DNA of 64,000 bases from Streptococcus oralis (lineage in GTDB: Bacteria; Bacillota; Bacilli; Lactobacillales; Streptococcaceae). The stretch lies in NCBI RefSeq assembly GCF_016127915.1, contig NZ_CP066059.1, forward strand, positions 1,756,001 to 1,820,000, written 5' to 3'. A model generated the notes under the pieces. That model made no database searches, was not told where the DNA came from, and saw nothing but the letters and a program-made list of their open reading frames with translations. This document shows, in pieces, positions 55,657-64,000 of this stretch (positions within the stretch are counted from its first letter, which is position 1; each line of letters starts with the position of its first letter). The position numbers were made by a program, and so were the translations under genes.

Positions 55657-56409
55657 ATGACAGTACATATTATCCTTACCATGATCGCTTTGGTTCTCAT
55701 TCTAGTAAGTGGAACTTGGTATGCCAAAAAACGGTTTAAAATCTCTCTTGCAGTGATGGGCTTGGGGGCAATCGCATTTTTTGTTTCTTCTCAAGTGTTA
55801 GAGAAGATGGTTCACCTTCTGGTACTCCATCCGCAAAAAGATGGAACCATTCCGCTTATGCAGGAGCAGCCTTTCTTATATGTCCTTTATGGAATCGCTA
55901 TGGCGGCCCTCTTTGAGGAAACAGCTCGTCTTGTCTTTTTTAAATGGTTGGAGAAAAAGAGAAAGCTAGAAGATCGAGATGCTTTGGCTTATGGTTTGGG
56001 ACATGGGGGCTTGGAGATGCTCTATCTCGGAATGGGAAGTTTGATCAGTCTTTTGATCCTCTTTTCACTCATCCAGTCTTCAAATACTGATGTAGCCAAT
56101 CTCCTTCCAAAGGCTACACTCGAAACGGTCCAGTCTCTTTCTGTATGGCAGGTTTATTTACTAGGAGTTGAGCGTGTGCTTGCCTTAGTTCTCCAAATCG
56201 GTCTTTCCATCTGGGTCTATCAAAGTGTCCGCCAAAAGAAATGGATCTACCTCCTTGCTGCCTATGGTTTGCATGCCTTGTTTGACTTGGCTCCAGCCTT
56301 ATCTCAAGTAGGATGGATTGCAAATCCGCTTCTAGTTGAGTTTGTTCTTCTCGTAGAACTTTTAGTCTTTATCTGGCTGACAAAATCTACATTTTGGAAA
56401 AAATCATAA
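55657..56409 (+). CDS. YhfC family intramembrane protease-like protein
   Basis: Membrane protein of 250 residues with about seven helices and the conserved polar motifs of the YhfC / CAAX-protease-like group: FEETAR, GLGHGGLE and HALFD. These resemble glutamyl intramembrane protease motifs; substrate unknown. AGGAG lies before the ATG, 9 bases after budA, so the two are cotranscribed. Confidence 0.88.
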   Translation: MTVHIILTMIALVLILVSGTWYAKKRFKISLAVMGLGAIAFFVSSQVLEKMVHLLVLHPQKDGTIPLMQEQPFLYVLYGIAMAALFEETARLVFFKWLEKKRKLEDRDALAYGLGHGGLEMLYLGMGSLISLLILFSLIQSSNTDVANLLPKATLETVQSLSVWQVYLLGVERVLALVLQIGLSIWVYQSVRQKKWIYLLAAYGLHALFDLAPALSQVGWIANPLLVEFVLLVELLVFIWLTKSTFWKKS

Positions 56410-56432
56410 AAAGAGGGGTGACCTCTTTTTTT
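56408..56432 (+). terminator. Terminator after the budA operon
   Basis: AAAAAGAGG-ggtga-CCTCTTTTT with a T run, overlapping the stop codon. Confidence 0.9.
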
Positions 56433-56482
56433 ATGTAATGATAAAACAAGCTCTTTTTATGGTCGTCAAATGTCTCTAAAAA

Positions 56483-56491
56483 TGGTATAAT
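56483..56491 (+). promoter_or_regulatory. Extended -10 promoter of the murB-pot operon
   Basis: TGG-TATAAT at 56483-56491, no clear -35; a ~22-base leader with GGAAGAG before the murB ATG. Confidence 0.7.
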
Positions 56492-56520
56492 GGAATGAAT
56501 TTTGAAAAAGGAAGAGTGAC

Positions 56521-57426
56521 ATGTTAGTAAAAGAAAAAATACTTGAAATCCTAGAAGGAATCGATATTCGTTTTAAGGAACCTTTGAAGACCTATACCTA
56601 TACCAAGGTAGGAGGTCGAGCGGATTATCTAGTTTTGCCACGCAATCGCTATGAGATGGCTCGTGTCGTCCAATTTGCCAATCAAGAGAATATTCCCTGG
56701 ATGGTGCTAGGAAATGCTAGTAATATCATCGTTCGTGAAGGTGGGATCCGTGGATTTGTCATCTTGTGTGATAAGCTTAATAACGTTTCGGTTGATGGCT
56801 ATACCATCGAAGCGGAAGCAGGAGCGAACTTGATCGAAACAACACGTATTGCCCTCCGTCATAGTTTGACTGGTTTTGAGTTTGCTTGTGGGATTCCTGG
56901 AAGCATCGGAGGAGCTGTCTTTATGAATGCGGGAGCCTATGGAGGAGAGATTGCTCATATCTTGCAGTCTTGTCAAATTTTGACCAAGGAAGGGGAAATC
57001 AAGACCTTGTCAGTCAAGGATTTGGCTTTTGGTTACCGTCATTCAGCTATTCAGGATTCTGGGGCCATTGTCTTGTCAGCTAAATTTGCCCTATCTCCAG
57101 GGAATCATCAGGTTATCAAGCAAGAAATGGACCGCTTGACGCACCTACGTGAACTCAAACAACCTCTAGAATACCCATCTTGTGGTTCAGTCTTTAAGCG
57201 TCCAGTTGGGCATTTTGCAGGTCAGTTGATCTCAGAGGCTGGCCTGAAGGGCTATCGAATCGGTGGTGTGGAAGTATCTGAAAAACACGCAGGTTTCATG
57301 ATCAATGTTGCTGACGGAACGGCCAAAGACTATGAAGACTTGATCCAATCTGTTATCGAAAAAGTCAAGGAACACTCAGGTGTCACCCTTGAGAGAGAAG
57401 TCCGAATCTTGGGTGAGAAGGAATAA
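56521..57426 (+). CDS. murB: UDP-N-acetylenolpyruvoylglucosamine reductase
   Basis: FAD enzyme that reduces enolpyruvyl-UDP-GlcNAc to UDP-MurNAc for peptidoglycan. 301 residues, type II Mur[13 protein letters not shown] and [20 protein letters not shown] (FAD binding), the catalytic serine in [10 protein letters not shown], and a conserved glutamate near the C-terminus. It precedes potABCD; a murB-pot operon is known in pneumococcus as I recall. Here the two are separated by a 159-base structured spacer. Confidence 0.97.
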   Translation: MLVKEKILEILEGIDIRFKEPLKTYTYTKVGGRADYLVLPRNRYEMARVVQFANQENIPWMVLGNASNIIVREGGIRGFVILCDKLNNVSVDGYTIEAEAGANLIETTRIALRHSLTGFEFACGIPGSIGGAVFMNAGAYGGEIAHILQSCQILTKEGEIKTLSVKDLAFGYRHSAIQDSGAIVLSAKFALSPGNHQVIKQEMDRLTHLRELKQPLEYPSCGSVFKRPVGHFAGQLISEAGLKGYRIGGVEVSEKHAGFMINVADGTAKDYEDLIQSVIEKVKEHSGVTLEREVRILGEKE

Positions 57427-57444
57427 GGTTGGGGTAGAAAAGTT

Positions 57445-57560
57445 GCTGCTATAACCATTGTAAAGGGGGTGAAAGCCTATCGTTAGTGAAAATGTATGTA
57501 GGCAGTTTAATCTCCTACACGAGGTAGTAGCGGCCTGACAGAGCCCTGATCTGTTAATTT
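57445..57560 (+). promoter_or_regulatory. Structured RNA-like element in the murB-potA spacer
   Basis: A closing stem GCTGCTA (57445-57451) / TAGTAGC (57525-57531), extended by CC (57455-57456) / GG (57523-57524), encloses a region in which TAGGC (57499-57503) can pair either with GCCTA upstream (57475-57479) or, as TGTAGG (57497-57502), with CCTACA downstream (57514-57519). A third hairpin, ACAGA...TCTGT, follows (57539-57554). The two central pairings exclude each other, as in riboswitch-type leaders. No T run is present, so control would act on translation or processing. I do not recognise a known family. A TGC-TATAAC -10-like box overlaps the 5' arm, so an internal promoter is an alternative. 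Confidence 0.5.
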
Positions 57561-57585
57561 ATGAAAAAGAAGGAATTTATGACAA

Positions 57586-58743
57586 TTGAAAAAACCAATT
57601 ATTGAATTCAACAACGTCTCTAAAGTTTTTGAAGACAGCAACACCAAGGTTCTCAAAGACATTAACTTTGAGTTGGAAGAAGGGAAATTTTACACTCTTT
57701 TGGGCGCATCTGGTTCAGGAAAATCAACCATTCTAAATATCATTGCAGGTTTACTGGATGCGACGACAGGGGATATTTTACTGGATGGGGTGCGAATCAA
57801 CGACATCCCAACTAATAAACGAGATGTCCATACCGTCTTCCAATCCTATGCCTTGTTTCCACATATGAATGTGTTTGAAAATGTTGCCTTTCCACTCCGC
57901 TTGCGTAAAATCAACAAGAAAGAAATCGAACAACGCGTAGCGGAAGTTCTCAAGATGGTTCAGTTGGAAGGTTACGAGAAGCGTTCCATTCGTAAACTCT
58001 CTGGAGGACAACGTCAGCGTGTGGCCATTGCCCGTGCCATCATCAACCAACCCCGTGTGGTTTTGTTGGATGAGCCTTTGTCAGCGCTGGACTTGAAATT
58101 GCGAACAGACATGCAGTATGAACTGCGTGAATTGCAACAACGATTGGGGATTACCTTTGTCTTTGTCACTCATGATCAGGAAGAAGCCCTTGCTATGAGT
58201 GACTGGATTTTCGTTATGAACGATGGCGAGATTGTTCAGTCTGGAACGCCTGTGGACATCTATGATGAGCCGATTAACCACTTTGTTGCCACCTTTATCG
58301 GTGAGTCCAACATCTTGCCAGGAACTATGATTGAGGACTACTTGGTCGAGTTCAATGGTAAACGCTTCGAAGCAGTCGACGGGGGGATGAAGCCAAATGA
58401 GCCTGTGGAAGTTGTTATTCGTCCAGAGGACTTACGAATCACTCTTCCTGAAGAAGGCAAGCTCCAAGTTAAGGTGGATACTCAGCTTTTCCGTGGGGTT
58501 CACTACGAGATTATCGCCTATGATGAACTTGGCAATGAATGGATGATCCACTCGACTCGTAAGGCCATTGTGGGCGAAGAAATCGGTCTGGACTTTGAAC
58601 CAGAAGATATCCACATCATGCGTCTCAACGAAACCGAAGAAGAGTTCGATGCTCGTATCGAGGAGTACGTAGAAATCGAAGAGCAAGAAGCAGGTCTGAT
58701 TAACGCGATCGAGGAGGAAAGAGATGAAGAAAACAACCTCTAA
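57586..58743 (+). CDS. potA: Spermidine/putrescine ABC transporter ATPase PotA
   Basis: ATPase of the polyamine importer, 385 residues. Walker [11 protein letters not shown]-loop VFQSYALFP, signature LSGGQRQR, Walker B VLLDEP, H-loop FVTHDQ, and a C-terminal TOBE domain (about 290-355) with an acidic tail. The only start in this frame is TTG at 57586, 12 bases after AAGGA. An ATG at 57579 with better spacing opens another frame that stops after 8 codons; a +1 shift at the A6 run (57589-57594) would join it to potA. Overlaps potB by 20 bases. Confidence 0.94.
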   Translation: MKKPIIEFNNVSKVFEDSNTKVLKDINFELEEGKFYTLLGASGSGKSTILNIIAGLLDATTGDILLDGVRINDIPTNKRDVHTVFQSYALFPHMNVFENVAFPLRLRKINKKEIEQRVAEVLKMVQLEGYEKRSIRKLSGGQRQRVAIARAIINQPRVVLLDEPLSALDLKLRTDMQYELRELQQRLGITFVFVTHDQEEALAMSDWIFVMNDGEIVQSGTPVDIYDEPINHFVATFIGESNILPGTMIEDYLVEFNGKRFEAVDGGMKPNEPVEVVIRPEDLRITLPEEGKLQVKVDTQLFRGVHYEIIAYDELGNEWMIHSTRKAIVGEEIGLDFEPEDIHIMRLNETEEEFDARIEEYVEIEEQEAGLINAIEEERDEENNL

Positions 58744-59530
58744 ACTCTTTGTAGTGCCCTACATGCTTTGGATTGCCCTCTTTGTTCTCGCACCCTTGGT
58801 CTTGATTTTCGGTCAATCCTTTTTCAACATCGAAGGGCAGTTTAGTTTAGAAAACTACAAATCCTACTTTGCATCACAAAACTTGACCTATCTCAAAATG
58901 AGCTTCAACTCTGTGCTTTATGCGGGGATTGTGACTCTAGTGACACTTCTTATCAGCTATCCAACAGCCCTCTTTTTAACCCGTCTCAAGCACCGTCAAC
59001 TCTGGCTCATGCTGATCATCCTGCCGACTTGGATTAATTTGCTCCTTAAGGCTTATGCCTTTATCGGGATTTTTGGTCAAAATGGCTCCATTAACCAATT
59101 CTTGGAATTTATCGGAATCGGTTCGCAACAGTTGCTCTTTACTGATTTCTCCTTTATTTTTGTCGCAAGCTATATCGAGCTTCCCTTTATGATTTTGCCT
59201 ATCTTCAATGTTTTGGACGATATGGACAACAATCTCATCAATGCCAGCTATGACCTCGGTGCGACCAAGTGGGAAACTTTCCGCCATGTTATTTTCCCTC
59301 TGTCTATGAATGGAGTGAGAAGTGGGGTTCAGTCTGTCTTTATCCCGAGTTTGAGTCTCTTCATGCTGACACGTTTGATTGGTGGGAACCGTGTTATCAC
59401 GCTGGGAACGGCTATTGAGCAGAACTTCCTGACCAATGACAACTACGGAATGGGTTCTACCATCGGTGTAATCCTCATCCTGACCATGTTCATCACCATG
59501 TGGGTGACCAAGGAAAGGAGAGAACGATGA
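58724..59530 (+). CDS. potB: Spermidine/putrescine ABC transporter permease PotB
   Basis: Membrane subunit of 268 residues with about six helices and EAA loop [24 protein letters not shown] precedes the ATG inside the end of potA. Overlaps potC by 4 bases (ATGA). Confidence 0.96.
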   Translation: MKKTTSKLFVVPYMLWIALFVLAPLVLIFGQSFFNIEGQFSLENYKSYFASQNLTYLKMSFNSVLYAGIVTLVTLLISYPTALFLTRLKHRQLWLMLIILPTWINLLLKAYAFIGIFGQNGSINQFLEFIGIGSQQLLFTDFSFIFVASYIELPFMILPIFNVLDDMDNNLINASYDLGATKWETFRHVIFPLSMNGVRSGVQSVFIPSLSLFMLTRLIGGNRVITLGTAIEQNFLTNDNYGMGSTIGVILILTMFITMWVTKERRER

Positions 59531-60300
59531 AAAAATTTGCCAATCTCTACATAGCCTTTGTCTTTATCATCCTTTATTTGCCAATTTTTTACTTGATTGG
59601 CTATGCCTTTAATGCAGGGGATGATATGAACAGCTTTACAGGCTTTAGCTTGAGCCATTTTAAAACCATGTTTGGTGATGGTCGCCTCATGTTGATCCTC
59701 ACCCAAACCTTTTTCTTGGCCTTTCTATCTGCCTTGATTGCGACCATTATCGGGACTTTCGGTGCTATTTACATATACCAGTCTCGTAAGAAATACCAAG
59801 AAGCCTTTTTATCACTCAATAATATCCTCATGGTTGCGCCTGACGTTATGATTGGTGCCAGCTTCTTGATTCTCTTTACCCAGCTTAAGTTTTCACTTGG
59901 CTTTTTGACGGTTCTATCTAGTCACGTGGCCTTTTCCATCCCTATCGTGGTCTTGATGGTCTTGCCTCGTCTCAAGGAAATGAATGATGATATGATTCAC
60001 GCGGCTTATGACCTTGGTGCCAGCCAGTTTCAGATGTTCAAGGAAATCATGCTTCCTTATCTGACACCTTCTATCATTGCAGGTTATTTCATGGCCTTCA
60101 CCTATTCGCTAGATGACTTTGCCGTAACCTTCTTTGTGACAGGGAATGGCTTTTCGACCCTATCAGTTGAAATCTACTCTCGTGCTCGTAAGGGGATTTC
60201 GTTAGAGATTAATGCACTGTCTGCACTCGTCTTTCTCTTTAGTATTATCCTAGTTGTTGGATATTACTTTATTTCACGTGAGAAGGAGGAGCAAGCATGA
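59527..60300 (+). CDS. potC: Spermidine/putrescine ABC transporter permease PotC
   Basis: Second permease, 257 residues, about six helices, EAA loop AAYDLGASQFQ. The start is ATG 59527 with AAAGGAGAG upstream, in an ATGA overlap with potB; the in-frame start at 59500 precedes that ribosome binding site. Confidence 0.95.
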   Translation: MKKFANLYIAFVFIILYLPIFYLIGYAFNAGDDMNSFTGFSLSHFKTMFGDGRLMLILTQTFFLAFLSALIATIIGTFGAIYIYQSRKKYQEAFLSLNNILMVAPDVMIGASFLILFTQLKFSLGFLTVLSSHVAFSIPIVVLMVLPRLKEMNDDMIHAAYDLGASQFQMFKEIMLPYLTPSIIAGYFMAFTYSLDDFAVTFFVTGNGFSTLSVEIYSRARKGISLEINALSALVFLFSIILVVGYYFISREKEEQA

Positions 60301-61367
60301 AAAAACTCTATTCATTTTTAGCAGGAATTGTAGCGATTATCCTTGTCTTGTGGGGAATTGCGACTCATCTAGATAGTAAAATCAATAGCCGAGATAGTCA
60401 GAAATTGGTTATTTACAACTGGGGGGACTATATCGATCCAGAACTCTTGGAGCAATTCACAGAAGAAACAGGTATTCAAGTCCAGTATGAGACCTTTGAT
60501 TCCAATGAAGCCATGTATACCAAGATTAAGCAAGGTGGAACGACCTACGATATTGCCATCCCAAGTGAGTACATGATTAATAAGATGAAGGATGAAGATC
60601 TCTTGGTTCCTCTTGATTATTCAAAAATTGAAGGAATCGAAAATATCGGACCAGAGTTCCTCAACCAGTCTTTTGACCCGGGCAATAAATTTTCAATCCC
60701 ATACTTCTGGGGAACTTTGGGAATTGTCTACAATGAAACTATGGTAGATGAGGCGCCTGAGCATTGGGATGACCTCTGGAAGCCAGAATACAAGGATTCC
60801 ATCATGCTCTTTGATGGGGCGCGTGAGGTGCTGGGACTCGGGCTTAACTCACTTGGTTACAGCCTCAACTCAAAGGATCCTCAGCAGTTGGAAGAGACAG
60901 TAGACAAACTCTACAAATTGACTCCAAATATCAAGGCCATTGTAGCCGACGAGATGAAGGGTTACATGATTCAGAACAATGCGGCCATCGGTGTGACCTT
61001 CTCTGGGGAAGCCAGCCAGATGTTGGAGAAAAATCCTAATCTCAAGTATGTCGTTCCGACTGAGGCCAGCAATCTCTGGTTTGATAACATGGTCATTCCA
61101 AAAACCGTGAAAAACCAAGATGCCGCCTATGCCTTTATCAACTTTATGTTGAAACCTGAAAATGCTCTGAAAAATGCGGAGTATGTGGGTTATTCAACAC
61201 CAAACCTACCAGCCAAGGAAATGCTCCCAGAGGAGACCAAGGAAGACAAATCCTTCTATCCAGACGCTGATACCATGAAACACCTAGAAGTTTATGAGAA
61301 GTTTGACCATAAATGGACAGGCAAATATAGCGATCTCTTCCTACAGTTTAAAATGTATCGGAAGTAG
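60297..61367 (+). CDS. potD: Spermidine/putrescine-binding protein PotD
   Basis: Substrate-binding subunit of 356 residues: N-terminal hydrophobic signal or anchor (about 5-23), then the family pattern LVIYNWGDYIDPELL, GTTYDIAIPSEYM, and SIPYFWGTLGI. No lipobox cysteine is present in the first 40 residues, so it is held by its hydrophobic N-terminus or released, unlike the PstS and amino-acid-binding lipoproteins here. ATGA overlap with potC. No terminator is seen before the next promoter. Confidence 0.95.
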   Translation: MKKLYSFLAGIVAIILVLWGIATHLDSKINSRDSQKLVIYNWGDYIDPELLEQFTEETGIQVQYETFDSNEAMYTKIKQGGTTYDIAIPSEYMINKMKDEDLLVPLDYSKIEGIENIGPEFLNQSFDPGNKFSIPYFWGTLGIVYNETMVDEAPEHWDDLWKPEYKDSIMLFDGAREVLGLGLNSLGYSLNSKDPQQLEETVDKLYKLTPNIKAIVADEMKGYMIQNNAAIGVTFSGEASQMLEKNPNLKYVVPTEASNLWFDNMVIPKTVKNQDAAYAFINFMLKPENALKNAEYVGYSTPNLPAKEMLPEETKEDKSFYPDADTMKHLEVYEKFDHKWTGKYSDLFLQFKMYRK

Positions 61368-61396
61368 GAGTGATGGTTTATTGTCGGCTTTTCCAG

Positions 61397-61425
61397 TTGA
61401 CGCAGAACCCAAAAAACGATATAAT
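61397..61425 (+). promoter_or_regulatory. Promoter of the alanine T-box operon
   Basis: TTGACG (61397-61402), 17-base spacer, TATAAT (61420-61425). Confidence 0.85.
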
Positions 61426-61431
61426 AGTAGA

Positions 61432-61612
61432 GTTGAGAATTGATTTTCAGTTGTCTTAGTCCAGAGAATTGGCGGTGCTGCAAGCCATCTAAGCTAGGAA
61501 GTCATGCTACTCAATCAGACAATTGCATAAGAATAAGAGAATGACAAGTTCATTGAATGAAGGTGGTACCGCGGTTTTTCGCCCTTCGTGATATGGACTT
61601 GTCTTTTGATTT
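61432..61612 (+). ncRNA. T-box leader (tRNA-Ala sensing)
   Basis: The T-box sequence AATGAAGGTGGTACCGCG is at 61556-61573. Stem I includes the distal GGTGCTG-AAGCC element (61482-61496) and a candidate specifier codon GCT (Ala, 61506-61508) followed by A. A terminator stem GACAAGTTCA (61543-61552) / TGGACTTGTC (61594-61603) with a T run competes with the antiterminator. Uncharged tRNA-Ala should allow read-through into the LURP-one gene and alaS. Confidence 0.92.
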
Positions 61613-61624
61613 TTGGAGGTGTTT

Positions 61625-62110
61625 ATGAAGACATTTCTCGTGAAACAAAAGTTTCGTCTTGGAGGCGAACGCTTCGATATTAAAGATGATAGAGGAGTAG
61701 TAAATTATCAGGTAGAGGGCTCTTTCTTCCAAATTCCTAAGACCTTTACCATCTATGACGCCTATGGTGAGCAAGTAAGTGAGATTAGTAAAGAATTTTT
61801 CACTTTGCTTCCTCGCTTTACTATCCAGTTACGAAACGGTTCCAATTTCGTCATTCGTAAGAAGTTGACCTTCTTTCGAGATAAGTATGAGTTTGATGAT
61901 CTAGGGCTTCGTATCGAGGGCAATATCTGGGATTTGAATTTCAAATTGCTGGATGACCGCGACCAAGTGATTGCCGAAATTCGGAAAGAGATTTTCCATT
62001 TGACCTCAACTTACACCGTAACCGTCTATGAAGACTCTTATGCAGACCTAGTCATTTCCCTCTGTGTCGCGATTGACTATGTGGAGATGCTGGAAAGCCA
62101 ATCAAATTAA
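61625..62110 (+). CDS. LURP-one-related (YxjI-like) protein
   Basis: Beta-rich protein of 161 residues of the LURP-one/Tubby-like fold (MKTFLVKQKFRLGGERFDI start). Bacterial members (YxjI) have no established function. GGAGGTG precedes ATG 61625; an in-frame TTG at 61613 is rejected. It lies between the alanine T-box and alaS, 20 bases before alaS with no separate promoter, so it should be induced by alanine limitation. Confidence 0.88.
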   Translation: MKTFLVKQKFRLGGERFDIKDDRGVVNYQVEGSFFQIPKTFTIYDAYGEQVSEISKEFFTLLPRFTIQLRNGSNFVIRKKLTFFRDKYEFDDLGLRIEGNIWDLNFKLLDDRDQVIAEIRKEIFHLTSTYTVTVYEDSYADLVISLCVAIDYVEMLESQSN

Positions 62111-62130
62111 ACAAGTAATAAGGAGATATT

Positions 62131-64000
62131 ATGAAACAACTATCTAGTGCTCAAGTTCGCCAAATGTGGCTTGATTTCTGGGCAAGCAAAGGACACTCTG
62201 TAGAACCATCAGTCAGCTTGGTTCCTGTAAATGACCCAACTCTTTTGTGGATTAACTCTGGGGTAGCAACCCTTAAGAAATACTTTGACGGAACCATTAT
62301 CCCTGAAAACCCACGTATTACCAATGCGCAGAAAGCTATCCGTACCAATGACATCGAAAATGTCGGAAAAACAGCTCGCCACCATACTATGTTTGAAATG
62401 TTGGGGAACTTCTCTATCGGGGATTACTTTCGTGACGAAGCCATCACTTGGGCTTATGAGCTTTTGACCAGCCCAGAATGGTTTGATTTTCCTGCTGAAA
62501 AACTGTACATGACCTACTATCCAGACGATAAGGATTCTTATAACCGCTGGATTGAAGTAGGAGTGGACCCAAGCCACTTGATCCCAATCGAAGACAACTT
62601 CTGGGAAATCGGTGCTGGACCTTCTGGACCTGATACAGAAATCTTCTTTGACCGTGGAGAAGCATTTGACCCAGAAAATATTGGTATTCGTCTGCTTGCA
62701 GAAGATATCGAAAACGACCGTTACATCGAAATCTGGAATATCGTTTTGTCACAATTTAACGCTGATCCTGCTGTTCCTCGTAGCGAATACAAAGAATTGC
62801 CACACAAGAACATTGATACGGGCGCTGGTTTGGAACGTTTGGTGGCGGTTATCCAAGGAGCTAAGACCAACTTTGAAACAGACCTCTTCATGCCAATCAT
62901 CCGTGAAGTTGAGAAATTGTCTGGTAAGGTTTATGACCAAGATGGCGACAATATGAGCTTTAAGGTTATCGCTGACCACATCCGTTCCCTTTCATTTGCT
63001 ATCGGTGATGGTGCCCTTCCAGGAAACGAAGGTCGTGGTTATGTTCTTCGTCGTTTGCTCCGTCGTGCTTCCATGCACGGTCAAAAACTGGGCATCAACG
63101 AGCCTTTCCTTTACAAACTCGTTCCAACTGTTGGAAAAATCATGGAAAGCTATTACCCAGAAGTGCTTGAAAAACGTGACTTTATCGAAAAAATCATCAA
63201 GAGCGAAGAAGAGTCATTTGCCCGTACCCTTCACTCAGGTCAACACTTTGCAGAAACCATTGTAGCTGATTTGAAAGAAAAAGGCCAAACGGTTATTGCT
63301 GGTCAAGATGTCTTCAAACTCTACGACACTTACGGATTCCCAGTGGAGTTGACAGAAGAAATCGCTGAAGAAGCAGGGATGACTGTCGACCGTGAAGGAT
63401 TTGAAGCAGCCATGAAAGAGCAGCAAGAACGTGCGCGTGCGTCAGCTGTCAAAGGTGGTTCAATGGGAATGCAAAATGAAACCCTTCAAAACATTACAGT
63501 GGAAAGTGTCTTCAACTACAATGCCAGCCAATTGCCTTCTAAGTTGGTGGCTATCGTAGCGGACAATGCTGAAGTAGAAGCTGTTTCAGAAGGAACTGCC
63601 TCTCTCATCTTTGCAGAGACTCCATTCTACGCTGAAATGGGTGGACAGGTAGCTGACCACGGTCAAATCTTGGATGCAGCAGGGAACCTTGTAGCGACTG
63701 TAACGGACGTGCAAAAAGCACCAAACGGACAAGCTCTTCATACTGTCGAAGTTCTTGCACCACTTGCTTTGAATCAAGAATACACCTTGGCCATCGACAG
63801 CAATCGTCGTCACCGTGTCATGAAAAACCACACTGCGACTCACTTGCTTCACGCTGCCCTTCACAATATCCTTGGTCACCATGCGACACAAGCAGGATCT
63901 CTGAACGAAGTTGAATTCCTTCGCTTTGACTTTACGCACTTCCAAGCCGTAACTCCTGAAGAATTGCGCGCCATTGAACAGCAAGTTAATGAGAAAATTT
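62131..64000 (+). CDS. alaS: Alanyl-tRNA synthetase, 3'-truncated by the window edge
   Basis: Charges tRNA-Ala. About 623 of the usual ~870 residues are present and the frame is open to the window end. Class II catalytic core at the N-terminus ([30 protein letters not shown]), the alanine-binding [11 protein letters not shown], then the editing domain with [11 protein letters not shown] (zinc ligand HxxxH). AAGGAG is well spaced before ATG 62131. Controlled by the upstream T-box. Confidence 0.97.
   Translation, partial: MKQLSSAQVRQMWLDFWASKGHSVEPSVSLVPVNDPTLLWINSGVATLKKYFDGTIIPENPRITNAQKAIRTNDIENVGKTARHHTMFEMLGNFSIGDYFRDEAITWAYELLTSPEWFDFPAEKLYMTYYPDDKDSYNRWIEVGVDPSHLIPIEDNFWEIGAGPSGPDTEIFFDRGEAFDPENIGIRLLAEDIENDRYIEIWNIVLSQFNADPAVPRSEYKELPHKNIDTGAGLERLVAVIQGAKTNFETDLFMPIIREVEKLSGKVYDQDGDNMSFKVIADHIRSLSFAIGDGALPGNEGRGYVLRRLLRRASMHGQKLGINEPFLYKLVPTVGKIMESYYPEVLEKRDFIEKIIKSEEESFARTLHSGQHFAETIVADLKEKGQTVIAGQDVFKLYDTYGFPVELTEEIAEEAGMTVDREGFEAAMKEQQERARASAVKGGSMGMQNETLQNITVESVFNYNASQLPSKLVAIVADNAEVEAVSEGTASLIFAETPFYAEMGGQVADHGQILDAAGNLVATVTDVQKAPNGQALHTVEVLAPLALNQEYTLAIDSNRRHRVMKNHTATHLLHAALHNILGHHATQAGSLNEVEFLRFDFTHFQAVTPEELRAIEQQVNEKI

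Noticed and set aside
1..64000. rRNA or tRNA genes, prophage, IS elements, BOX or RUP repeats
   Set aside because: None was recognised by reading; no transposase, integrase or tRNA-like cloverleaf was seen.

Overview
The window is chromosomal DNA of a mitis-group Streptococcus (S. mitis / S. oralis / S. pneumoniae relatives). Reasons: almost every protein reads like a pneumococcal orthologue, genes are tightly packed behind AAGGAG-type ribosome binding sites, promoters are TTGACA/TATAAT with many extended -10 (TGn) elements, and there are YSIRK-type signals and LPxTG anchors. The beta-galactosidase carries its two catalytic glutamates at residues 564 and 645, the positions I recall for pneumococcal BgaA. 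The exact species cannot be fixed from this window. Comparisons with pneumococcal gene order are from memory.

Layout. 1-11.6 kb: 3' part of a sensor kinase, a TIGR01440 protein, a fused PabB/PabC folate enzyme, glucokinase, thymidylate synthase, a small membrane protein on the minus strand, then a miaA-hflX-unknown-rnz-unknown-dehydrogenase cluster. 11.6-28.1 kb: accessory surface-protein island of three LPxTG proteins (BgaA, a SpaA-repeat adhesin with a 342-bp tandem array, a Cna-B-repeat adhesin), with long AT-rich spacers and no sortase. 28.2-34.2 kb: methyltransferase, DUF3397 gene (minus), then a ytqA-mnmM-unknown-antiporter-yihY operon. 34.2-38.4 kb: queA (minus) divergent from nagB, a methyltransferase, a peptidase-E-like protein, a membrane protein and rpsU. 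38.5-47.4 kb: hprK-lgt-DUF948-YtxH, hemW-thioesterase-HAD-membrane protein, and spx-UPF0223-IMPase-rsmF. 47.4-54.8 kb: pst phosphate operon with phoU, an amino-acid binding lipoprotein, a MocR-type regulator (minus). 54.9-64 kb: budA-yhfC, murB-potABCD (polyamine uptake), and an alanine T-box leading a LURP-one gene and the 5' part of alaS.

How it fits together: the core is sugar handling (glcK, nagB, hprK), folate/dTMP supply (pabB/C, thyA), tRNA and rRNA modification (miaA, queA, mnmM, rsmF, rnz), lipoprotein maturation (lgt) and nutrient uptake (pst, pot, glutamine-type binding protein). BgaA probably feeds host-glycan galactose into the CcpA/HPr-controlled sugar network; a cre-like site lies just before its start.

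I did not see a complete, clearly new multi-gene system. The most interesting unexplained signals are a structured murB-potA spacer with mutually exclusive hairpins, an overlapping +1 start arrangement at potA, several genes whose promoters place the transcript start on the ATG (leaderless mRNAs), the near-identical 342-bp adhesin array, and a PstB paralogue lacking its H-loop histidine.
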